Positions 26,871-34,700 of a DNA stretch of 43,930 nt are shown in pieces (position 1 is the stretch's first letter; every line of letters starts with the position of its first letter). Made by a program: the position numbers and the translations under genes. Origin of the DNA: Verrucomicrobiota bacterium (GTDB lineage Bacteria; Verrucomicrobiota; Verrucomicrobiia; Limisphaerales; UBA9464); the NCBI GenBank assembly GCA_025363585.1, contig JANYDN010000245.1, forward strand, positions 1 through 43,930. The letters are read 5' to 3'. Below the pieces are notes generated by a model. It searched no databases, was not told where the DNA came from, and saw nothing but the letters and a program-made list of their open reading frames with translations.

Positions 26871-27044
26871 GAGATTCGGGATGAAAATCACCTTCCGGGC
26901 AAAGCCCCGACGCCATGCGTCGTTGCCATTTGCGGAGATGGAGAAAGTAACCACGGACTCCGGTGCGGAGGGCAAGCCATTTAGCTCGGTCAACCGGTCA
27001 AATCTTGCCGCTCGGCGACACCACTCCACCCTTGACTAAGCCCC

Positions 27045-27068
27045 GTGGCCGCGGCGGTGACGCGGTGG
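27045..27068 (+). repeat. REP-like hairpin, family A, one-mismatch variant
   Basis: GTGG with CCGCGGCG-GTGA-CGCGGTGG. One stem position is G opposite G; the loop is unchanged. Confidence 0.82.
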
Positions 27069-27100
27069 ACGTGGCGCGAGCGTTCCCACCGCGGCCGGAG

Positions 27101-27128
27101 TTTGAAGTTTTCAGTTTCAAGTTTCAAG
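27101..27128 (-). repeat. TTGAAACT inverted repeat, left arm
   Basis: On the minus strand it starts CTTGAAACTTGAAACTGAAA. It matches 27649-27676 in inverted orientation at 26 of 28 positions, bracketing a 520-bp repeat mosaic. A looser relative (TTGAATCCTGAAATTTGAAT) is at 38560-38579. Confidence 0.8.
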
Positions 27129-27153
27129 CGGCCCAACGGGCCTGACCTGTCGC

Positions 27154-27176
27154 GGGGCGCATCCGGACACAGCCCC
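27154..27176 (-). repeat. GTGTC-GATGCG palindromic repeat, copy 3
   Basis: On the minus strand: GGGGCTGTGTCCGGATGCG followed by CCCC. It has the same core as copies 2969, 3429 and 27420. Confidence 0.72.
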
Positions 27177-27201
27177 GGTTCAGCCGGAGGAACTCAAAAC
27201 A

Positions 27202-27231
27202 GTTTACAGGAGGTAACGGAGAAAACGGAGG
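27202..27231 (+). repeat. TTACAGGAGG-type purine-rich repeat
   Basis: TTTACAGGAGGTAACGGAG and onward, with an inverted relative at 27363-27392. The family resembles 14231-14261 and 43713-43743. Confidence 0.7.
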
Positions 27232-27362
27232 TTTGGGCTCGCTTGCCGGCACGGTGGCGCCACCCGGCTCTTTCGCTTTCGCGCGGAGGCACGTAGCGGA
27301 AGGCCCTTGTCTCACGGCCAGGGAATGACTCACGCGAAGCCCCGAAGGGCGCGAAGTGCATG

Positions 27363-27392
27363 ACTCCCTTCCCTCTGTTGCCTCCTGTAAAT
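27363..27392 (-). repeat. TTACAGGAGG-type purine-rich repeat, inverted relative
   Basis: On the minus strand it reads ATTTACAGGAGGCAACAGAG and onward. It forms a loose inverted pair with 27202-27231. Just after it, ATAATTCCTCGGCC matches the end-repeat element. Confidence 0.7.
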
Positions 27393-27419
27393 AATTCCTC
27401 GGCCCCTTCCGTGGCGATC

Positions 27420-27444
27420 GGGGGCAGTGTCAAGATGCGCCCCC
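27420..27444 (+). repeat. GTGTC-GATGCG palindromic repeat, copy 4
   Basis: GGGGGCAGTGTCAAGATGCG followed by CCCCC. The GTGTCAAGATGCG core is identical to copy 1 at 2969. Confidence 0.75.
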
Positions 27445-27615
27445 TGTCGTGGAGCGCGCGTCCCGCCCGCGTCGATTCGCAGGTTGGCCGTCCCGGGCCG
27501 CACAAAACCCGGGTGGCCCAGCCGCACGGGGCTTGCACACATGCCGTCGGCTGCGTGGCGACGAAAGCGGCGCGGCGTCCGACTGCGAGACGCTTCGCGC
27601 GGGGCCGATTGCCTC

Positions 27616-27639
27616 GTGGCCGCAGCGGTGACGCGGTGG
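27616..27639 (+). repeat. REP-like hairpin, family A, one-mismatch variant
   Basis: GTGG with CCGCAGCG-GTGA-CGCGGTGG. One stem position is A opposite G; the loop is unchanged. Confidence 0.82.
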
Positions 27640-27648
27640 ACCTCCCCG

Positions 27649-27676
27649 CTTCAAACTTGAAACTGAAAACTTGAAA
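27649..27676 (+). repeat. TTGAAACT inverted repeat, right arm
   Basis: CTTCAAACTTGAAACTGAAA and onward, the inverted partner of 27101-27128. Confidence 0.8.
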
Positions 27677-27795
27677 CTCCACCCCCTCCCCGCCGCCGTT
27701 CCGCTTGTCCGGCCACCTCCGGGATTGGCAAATATTCCCCGCTTGGGCACTTTCCGAAAACCGTGCCCCGCCCGCGAGGCCGTTTCCACGTCGTC

Positions 27796-28338
27796 ATGTC
27801 CAATCCATCGGATGCACCCGCCCCCACCCGGCGCGGCTTTCTCAAGGAAGCCGCGGCCGGCGCCATCGGCGGCTGCTGCGTGCTCGTCCCCGCCGTCGCG
27901 GGAATCGTCGCGTGGCTCGATCCCCTTTCGCGCGACGCCGGCCAGGCCGGCTTCCTCCGCGTCGCCCCGCTCTCGGCGTTGCCCACCGACGGCTCGCCGC
28001 GCCGGGTCACCATCGTGATGGAAAAAACCGATGCCTGGACGCGGCAACACGCCGTGCCCATCGGCGCCGTTTACCTCCGCCGGGTCGGCGATTCGGTCGT
28101 CGCCCTGCACTCGATGTGCCCGCACGCCGGATGCTTCGTCGATTACCAACCCACGCGGAAGGCGTTCTTCTGCCCGTGCCACGAGAGCACCTTCGCCGTG
28201 GACGGCTCCATCAACGACCCGCATTCCCCCAGTCCGCGCGGGCTCGACGCGCTCGACGTCGAGGTGCGCGCGGGCGAGATCTGGCTGCGTTTCCAGAACT
28301 TCCGGACCGGCAGCAAGCGAAAGGTGCCGGTGGCATGA
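27796..28338 (+). CDS. Rieske [2Fe-2S] protein of a cytochrome bc-type complex
   Basis: A 180-aa protein. The ATG at 27796 gives TRRGFLKEAAAGAIGGCCVLVPAVAG, a Tat-type signal/TM anchor as expected for Rieske subunits; the frame from 27763 only adds 11 residues. The cluster ligands are C108-P-H110-A-G-C113 and C126-P-C128-H129, a complete Rieske pair with the extra disulfide cysteines. It oxidises quinol at the positive face of the membrane and passes electrons to a cytochrome c. It overlaps the following cytochrome b gene by ATGA, so the two are translationally coupled and form one complex. Confidence 0.96.
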   Translation: MSNPSDAPAPTRRGFLKEAAAGAIGGCCVLVPAVAGIVAWLDPLSRDAGQAGFLRVAPLSALPTDGSPRRVTIVMEKTDAWTRQHAVPIGAVYLRRVGDSVVALHSMCPHAGCFVDYQPTRKAFFCPCHESTFAVDGSINDPHSPSPRGLDALDVEVRAGEIWLRFQNFRTGSKRKVPVA

Positions 28339-30161
28339 AACGCCTTCTCGATTGGGTCGACGACCGGACCGGATGCAGGCGCCTCCTCCGCGAGGCGCTG
28401 TTCGAGAACGTCCCCGGCGGCGCGCGCTGGCGCTATGTCTGGGGCAGCACGCTCTCGTTCTGTTTTGCCATCCAGATCCTCACGGGCATCGCCCTGTGGA
28501 TGGCCTATAGCCCCAGCGCGTCGACGGCCTGGGAAAGCGTCTACTACATCCAGCACGAACTGGCGGGCGGATGGATCCTCCGCGGTATCCACCATTTCAC
28601 CGCGCAGGCCATGCATGTCCTGCTCGTGCTTCACCTCATGCAGGTGATTGTCGACGGCGCCTACAAGGCACCACGCGAGGTGAACTATTGGTTCGGAATC
28701 GTCCTCCTCGCGCTTACCCTCGGCCTTGGCCTCACCGGCTATCTCCTGCCCTGGGACCAGAAGGGCTACGGCGCCACGAAAGTCGCCACCAATCTCGTCG
28801 GCCTCGTCCCGCTCGTCGGTGCGTCGCTCCAGAAACTCGTCATCGGCGGCTCGGACTACGGCCACCTCACGCTCACGCGTTTCTTCGCGCTCCATGCCGG
28901 CGTTCTTCCCGGCGCCATGATCCTCGCCATCGTCGCCCACGTCGCGTTGTTCCGTCGGCACGGACTGACCGCGAGGAAGCCGTTGAAAGGACCGGATGCC
29001 GCGTTCTGGCCGGACCAAGTCCTGATGGATGCCGTCGCCTGCCTCGCGGTGATCTCCGCCGTGATGTACCTGACGCTGCGTCACCACGGTGCCGAACTTT
29101 TCGCTCCGGCGAATCCCTCGGAGCCGTTCAACGCGGCGCGCCCGGAGTGGTACTTCCTGTTCCTCTTCGAGTTCCTGAAGCTGGAATTTTTGGGAAGGAT
29201 CTTCGGCCAACACGGGGAATTCGTCGGGGCCATCCTGATCCCGACCCTCGTCATCGGCGTGCTGGCGGCGATGCCGTTCGTCGCCCGCGCGCGCCGGGGC
29301 CACCGGTTCAATCTCTGTTTCCTGGCGGCGCTGCTCGTCGGCGCGCTCGGCTTGACGCTGCGTTCGGTCAACAAGGACGCCCACAACGCCGACTACCAAG
29401 CCGCGCTTGCCCAGGCCCGGTTCGAAGGCGTCCGGATCACCGAGATGATCAAGGCCAACGGCGGCGTCCCGAAAATCGGGGCCGCCGCCCTGCTCCGCAA
29501 CGATCCCGCGACCGCCGGTCCGAAACTCTTCGTCCAGCATTGCGCCTCCTGCCATCGGTTCGACGGCCACGACGGACTCGGCATCGTGCCGCCGGACGCC
29601 CCGGGCGCGCCCGATCTCCATGGGTTCGGCTCTCGCCGTTGGCTCGCCGAGTTCCTCGACGCGGGGAAGATCACCAACCACGCGTTCTACGGCGGCACCA
29701 AATTCCGCGACGGGAAAATGACGAAGTACGTCCGCGAGAAACTCCCGAAACTCGCGGCGCGCGATACCAACGCGCTCGCGTCGATGATCGCCGCCCTCAG
29801 TGCCGAGGCCTCGCTGCCGTCCCAAAAGGCCCTCGACGACGCGCAGGCGCCCGCCATCGATGCCGGACGCAACCATCTGCGGGAGACGTTCGCGTGCACC
29901 GATTGCCATGTGTTCCGCAAGGCCGACGACGACGCTTCCGCGCCGGAGTTGACGGGCTGGGCTTCGCGCGAATGGATCATCGGGATCATCGGCGATCCCT
30001 CGCACGCGCGTTTCTACGGCACGAAAAACGACCGCATGCCGGCGAACGTGAAGGATGGCCGCATCTCGCCGTCGGACGCCGGGTTGCTCGCCGATTGGAT
30101 CCGCGGCGACACCGATGCACTGCGGGTTGCCCGTGCGGTCGGGAACATCCCGGCGCCCTGA
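28335..30161 (+). CDS. Cytochrome b with fused diheme cytochrome c tail
   Basis: A 608-aa protein. The ATG at 28335 overlaps the Rieske stop. Residues 1-370 are a full cytochrome b: heme-ligand helices in LRGIHHFTAQAMHVLLVLHLM and ALHAGVLPGAMILAIVAHVALF, and the quinol-site PEWY at 270-273 followed by the C-terminal helices. After about residue 375 comes a soluble periplasmic segment with two heme c motifs, CASCH (403-407) and CTDCH (521-525). Possible axial Met residues are in GKMTKY and NDRMPAN. The fusion would give a bc complex with quinol-to-cytochrome c transfer in two polypeptides plus the Rieske protein. No separate cytochrome c1 gene is next to it. Confidence 0.95.
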   Translation: MKRLLDWVDDRTGCRRLLREALFENVPGGARWRYVWGSTLSFCFAIQILTGIALWMAYSPSASTAWESVYYIQHELAGGWILRGIHHFTAQAMHVLLVLHLMQVIVDGAYKAPREVNYWFGIVLLALTLGLGLTGYLLPWDQKGYGATKVATNLVGLVPLVGASLQKLVIGGSDYGHLTLTRFFALHAGVLPGAMILAIVAHVALFRRHGLTARKPLKGPDAAFWPDQVLMDAVACLAVISAVMYLTLRHHGAELFAPANPSEPFNAARPEWYFLFLFEFLKLEFLGRIFGQHGEFVGAILIPTLVIGVLAAMPFVARARRGHRFNLCFLAALLVGALGLTLRSVNKDAHNADYQAALAQARFEGVRITEMIKANGGVPKIGAAALLRNDPATAGPKLFVQHCASCHRFDGHDGLGIVPPDAPGAPDLHGFGSRRWLAEFLDAGKITNHAFYGGTKFRDGKMTKYVREKLPKLAARDTNALASMIAALSAEASLPSQKALDDAQAPAIDAGRNHLRETFACTDCHVFRKADDDASAPELTGWASREWIIGIIGDPSHARFYGTKNDRMPANVKDGRISPSDAGLLADWIRGDTDALRVARAVGNIPAP

Positions 30162-30194
30162 GTCGCCGGGATTGAGACATGCGTGGGTGACGGC

Positions 30195-30236
30195 TGAGGA
30201 ATTATCTCACGCCAAGAAGCAGCCAAGGCCGGCCAA
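30195..30236 (+). repeat. CTCACGCCAAG repeat, partial copy
   Basis: TGAGGAATTATCTCACGCCA and onward, through CCAAGGCCGGCCAA. This is one arm of the element seen at 1-198, 43269-43435 and 43791-43930. No opposite arm is present nearby. Confidence 0.75.
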
Positions 30237-30317
30237 CGCAAGACGGCCTCTTGGTCTGGCTGGGTCCGCCTCCCCACCGCGACCGCCCATGCGCGTCAAC
30301 CTAAGTGGGCCCCGCCT

Positions 30318-30417
30318 GTAGGCCGCGTGCCCCCACGCGGCGTCCCACCATGGAATTCCGACGCGATGGATATCTGTTGCCGCTCCCCGCAACTCCGGGT
30401 CAGGGGACCCGGCCTAC
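30318..30417. repeat. Family C REP-like doublet (inverted pair)
   Basis: The left unit (plus) is GTAG (30318-30321) followed by GCCGCGTG-CCCC-CACGCGGC, a perfect 8-bp stem. The right unit (minus) is GTAG (30414-30417), G, then CCGGGTC-CCCT-GACCCGG, a perfect 7-bp stem. The first pairs (GCC/GGC) agree, while inner pairs change on both sides. About 54 bp separates the two. Confidence 0.85.
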
Positions 30418-30527
30418 AAGCGGATGGACGCGCAAACCTTTCCGCCCCCGGGCTCCTCGGCGCGAAAAACACGGGGCGTTCCGCGCCACATTTCATCCGT
30501 GAGAAGCCTTCCTCGCATCCAAAAACA

Positions 30528-30567
30528 AAACCGCCGCCGGTCGCCCAAGGCGCACCGACGGCGGTTT
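30528..30567 (-). terminator. Intrinsic terminator for the cytochrome/EF-hand gene
   Basis: A 14-bp stem with one mismatch (AAACCGCCGCCGGT against ACCGACGGCGGTTT) surrounds an inner CGCC/GGCG hairpin. On the minus strand the stem is followed by TTTTGTTTTT. It lies 36 bp beyond the stop at 30604. Confidence 0.85.
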
Positions 30568-30603
30568 CGAATCCGGGAAATTATTCCCTCGGTTCCGAGG
30601 GCG

Positions 30604-31650
30604 TCACTTCGCGCCCTGATCGATCCAAGCGCGGACGAGTCCGACTTGCTCGGGCGTCAAGGGCTTCGGCTCCGGCCCACCGCCGCCGCCACCGGGACCT
30701 CCAGGGCCACCGAATCCACCCGGACCTCCGGGACCACCCGGCCCGCCAGGTCCTCCCGGACCGCCCGGACCGCCCGGACCGCCGGGCCGACCACCCGGGC
30801 CGCCGCCGGGTCCGCCACCGGGACCTCCGGGTCCACCACCGCCGGGTCCGCCGGGTCCACCAAACTGCGGTTGCGGCAAGGAGGCGTTCAGACCTTCACG
30901 AATCTGCCCCTCGTCGAGCGCGCCGGTGTTCGACTTGTCCCACGCGGCGTACCACTTCGTGAAGCTACCCTTCCATTCGGTCGCCGTGAGTTTCCCGTCC
31001 TTGTTCGCGTCCGCGACACCGAACCATCCGGGCCCAATGAATCGTCCCGGTCCGAATCCCTGACGACGCCCACCGTCGTTGCCCCCGGGGCGCTGCGGCG
31101 GCGGCATGATGTCGTTCAACTTCGCCGAAAACTCTTCCTGACTCACCGAACCCGTCTTCTCCGGATCCAGCTTCGCGTACCAAGCATCGGCCAGCGACGC
31201 GAATTCGGACTTCGAGACCTTCTTGTCCCCGTCCTTGTCGCCTTGGCTCACCATTTGCGGCGCGATCATCATTCCCGGTCCGAATCCACCCCGCCCGCCG
31301 CCGGGGCCACCCCCCGGTCCGCCCCGACGCTTCGGCGGCATCGTCTTTTCCTCGTCCAATCCGGAGACCGCCACCACCAACGCGCTCTCGTGACCCTTGC
31401 CGATCGCCACGACCTTTCCGTCCTCGCCGCCTTTCAGGACCGCCTCGCGGCTGTCCAGCCGGAGATCGCCTTTTTGCCGATCCTCGCCGTGGCATCGGGT
31501 GCACGAGGCCTCGAAAATGGGTTTGATGTCCTTCTCGTAGGTCAATCCCGTGCGGTCGGAAGCCTTGGGAAGCTTGCTCAGGTCGGGCGCCGCGGAGACC
31601 GCGGTCGCGACCGCAAGCCCCATTAGGACGAGTGTTTTCTGATGTTTCAT
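30604..31650 (-). CDS. Exported c-type cytochrome domain interrupted by EF-hands and a Gly/Pro repeat
   Basis: A 348-aa protein with a signal peptide (1-20). Residues 36-106 resemble the start of a planctomycete-type cytochrome c domain: heme site CTRCHG (50-55), GDLRLDSREAVLKGG and MPP at 104-106. The normal end of that domain, LTPEQVGLVRAWIDQGA, appears only at 331-347. Between them lie EF-hand loops at 138-149 (DKDGDKKVSKSE) and 214-225 (DANKDGKLTATE), two degenerate ones at 162-173 and 238-249, and a Gly-Pro repeat at 263-326. It is probably periplasmic or surface-located and calcium-binding (inference). Terminator at 30528. Confidence 0.93.
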   Translation of the reverse strand: MKHQKTLVLMGLAVATAVSAAPDLSKLPKASDRTGLTYEKDIKPIFEASCTRCHGEDRQKGDLRLDSREAVLKGGEDGKVVAIGKGHESALVVAVSGLDEEKTMPPKRRGGPGGGPGGGRGGFGPGMMIAPQMVSQGDKDGDKKVSKSEFASLADAWYAKLDPEKTGSVSQEEFSAKLNDIMPPPQRPGGNDGGRRQGFGPGRFIGPGWFGVADANKDGKLTATEWKGSFTKWYAAWDKSNTGALDEGQIREGLNASLPQPQFGGPGGPGGGGPGGPGGGPGGGPGGRPGGPGGPGGPGGPGGPGGPGGPGGFGGPGGPGGGGGGPEPKPLTPEQVGLVRAWIDQGAK

Positions 31651-31773
31651 GACGTGCGTTGGGTGTGCGATTGGAAGGCCCGGACAACCGACGTCCCGCG
31701 CCGATGCGCCCGGTGCCTACCCCCTGACGACCGACGCCGACGGCAACGGTTACCAAAGATTGTCATCGGCGTG

Positions 31774-34700
31774 TCACGGCACCAACCGCACCCGGTAGAA
31801 CCTCGACGCGGCGTCCCCGATGTCGTCGCGCACCGTCACGGCCGGACCGTGGGCGTCCGTGGTGTCGCCCACCGGCAGCCACGCCGGGAACTCGAGGTCC
31901 GGCGTCGCCTCCAGTTGGTATCGAACCCCGGGGAACGTGGTCCAACTCACCCGCGCGGCTCCCGCCTCGGTCCCGATGCCCAGGAACGACGGCGGCGGGA
32001 TCGGGTTGGCGTTGCCCGGCGACGGCGACGGCAGCGCCCCCGCCACCACGCCGCCATCCGGCACGCGGCCCTCGCTCACGTCCGTCGACTGCGCCCCGAA
32101 CGTCACCGCGTCCACGATCGTCCCGTCCGGCGAGGACAACACGATGCTCTCGCCCGACGCCGACAGCTTGAAGTTCACGTGAAGGTCGGGGTCCGTCGGG
32201 GCGTTCGACGCCGACTTCTTGTCCGCCCACACCATGAGGCGCCCGCGCGGCGGTATTATATAACCCGCCGGGATCGAGAACTGCAGGCGGCTCACCAACG
32301 AATTCGCGAGATAATACCCGGCGAGATCCGCCGCCGTGTCCCCCGCGTTGTAGAGTTCGAACCAATCGTCGAACCCGCCGCCCACCGGGTCGCGCGCCGT
32401 CGCCGAATTGTCCGCCATCCACTCGTTCACGAACACCGGCAGCAACGGGGCCGCCAGCGAATTCGCCGCGCGCGGCGTCGCCGTCGCGAAGATCCGCCGC
32501 CCCCCGGGAGTCGCGTCCGGATACAGGCCCAGCGAACGATCCGGTCCCGGCGGCACGTAACGCACATAGTCGAGGACGTTCGTCCGGCCGTCGGCGATCG
32601 ATGCCAGTGCCAGCAGCCCGCCCGCCGACAGCGGGCGGAATCCCGCGTGCGGTTGCCCCGCCACCGATTGCTGCGGTTGGCCGTCCAGCCATACCAATAG
32701 GTAGCCATGCGCGGGCACCGTCGTTCCCGCGGGGAATTCCCATTTGCGCGCGGAGTCAAAGGAGTCGGTCAGGTAGCATCCCGCGAGCGATGCCACCGTC
32801 GCCCGGGAATTATATAACTCGACCCACGGCTCGTGTTCGCCGGCGTTGTCCGTCGGTCCCGTCACGTTCTGCGATTGCAGCTCGTTCAGCCAGAGGGCGG
32901 GGAATGGGGTCAGGCTGGTGGCGACCGAATTCGCGGTCCCCGGCGTCGAGCGCGGCAAGGCTCCCGGGCTCACCGGGCCCAGCGCCACCGACGCCTGGAT
33001 CCCGCCGTCCGACGTCCGCGCCACCAGCATCCCGCCCGTCGCCGGCAGGTACCGGAAACTCAGCGTGTACTGCGTCCCCGGATCCAAGGCGGCCGGGAAA
33101 TTCTGGACGAACGACGTCTCCGGACTCCCCGTGCCCGGGGTGGGCGACACGATGTGGAACGACGCGTACGCGGTGTACGACACCGACCTGGACACCGCCG
33201 ACTGCGACAGGCTCGCACCCGGAATCCACAGTCCGTCGGTCGCCGTCTCGAACCCGCCGTCCGATATTAGATTGTCCCCGGAGTCCGCGTTGCCGCCCGC
33301 CACGAGCCGGACGTCGTCGATATAAGCCTCGCCCGGCGAACTCATGTAGAACTGCAAGCCCGTCCCGCTGGAAAACCCGCTCAGGACGATCCGCTGCCAC
33401 GACGGCGCGGGGTCCGTCCCGTCCGTCCGCACCGCGGTCCAGTTCGCCGGACGGATGTTGTCCTGCCCGAGATCGAGCAATTGCAGCGACGAACCGGCGA
33501 GCGCGGCGGACGGCCACGGCGCGTCCGCCTCATAGGCAAACTGGTCCACCACCAAGTCCGTGCCCAGGACCGGGTCGGGCCGGACCAACCGAAGCGACCC
33601 GCCGCCCGGGTTCAGTTTGGCAGCGAACACACCGATCGGTTTGATCAATGGCCCGTACACCTGCGCGAACACCACCGGATCCTCCACCACCACGCCGTTC
33701 GCCGACGGCCCGATCGTGGTGCCCGGCGCGAACCGGGTGCCAACCCCGTCCAACCGCCAGCCCGTCAGGTCGAAAGCCGTCGCGATCGACCGGTTGCGGA
33801 TCTCGACGAACCCCGCCCCCGGCACCGTCGGGTGGTGCATGACCTCGCTGATCACCAGCGAAATCTCCGGCGCGTCCGTCGGGTCCGTCACGCGCACCTT
33901 GATGTGCGCCGGCGCGTTCGTGACCTGTTGCCCGCGCGAATCCAGGCCCGAAAGCTCGAGCACGTTGGTTCCGGTCGACAGCGCCACGGTTGCCGTCCAG
34001 TTGCTCAGCGTCGTCCAACGCACGTCCAGCGGCACGCCGTTCAGGAGGACGGTCCGCGCCGCGATCGGCGCCACGCCGGCCAGCGTCACCGAGTTGCCGG
34101 CCGACGAGAAGCTGGCGCCGCCGTTCGACGTGAACGCGAACCCGTATAGCTTGTTGGTAAGGAGCGACGTCAGGTACACGCGCCGCGTGTTCATGTAGGT
34201 CTTGATCGTGTTCGGGCTCCCCACGCCGGTCGCGCCGTTCGTGCGCATCCCGTTGTAACGCGCGTCGAGGATCGGCACGTAGCGGTTCGTCTGGAGCGGC
34301 CCCGACACGGCGTCCTGCAGGCCCTGGTAATACAACCTCGCGAAGGGCGGATGCGTGTTGACCGGCCCCACGTTCTGCCCGCCGATCGAGAACATGTCGC
34401 TCCGGGCGTCGAGCGACGCGAACGCGAAGTCGATGTCCCAGATCAACAGTTGCCATGGGCCGTGGACCGGCTTGTAGGCATACATGTTCTGCCCGCCGCC
34501 ATAGCTATAGCTATCGTTGTTGCCGACCAGATGCTCGGTGATGTCGGTCCGGAACCATTCGTCCACGTCCGTGGCGTTCAGCAACGTCCGGGTATAGGCG
34601 TCGCCCGTGCCCGTCGTGTTCACGGCGTCCACGAGTCGGAACAGGTTCGTGAAATTGTTCGGGTTGTTCCCGAACGAGCGCTGCGGCCAGTTCCAGCGGT

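Larger units (their letters stand above)
26871..27795. other. 925-bp divergent repeat-rich spacer
   Basis: No gene was recognised between the PFOR operon (minus) and the Rieske/cytochrome genes (plus). It contains two family A hairpins (27045, 27616), two TTACAGGAGG-type repeats, two GTGTC/GATGCG palindromes and a TTGAAACT inverted repeat, so most of it is mosaic repeat. A GGGAATGACTCACGCGAAG stretch near 27316 resembles the end-repeat element. Promoters of both operons must be here, but none is convincing. Confidence 0.65.
30162..30603. other. Convergent spacer with repeats and a terminator
   Basis: No gene was recognised. It holds a CTCACGCCAAG-arm repeat copy (30195-30236), a family C REP doublet (30318-30417) and a terminator hairpin (30528-30567). 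Confidence 0.7.

Noticed and set aside
24705-26984. 759-codon open frame antisense to the PFOR alpha-gamma gene
   Set aside because: Shadow frame; the minus-strand PFOR domains are unambiguous.
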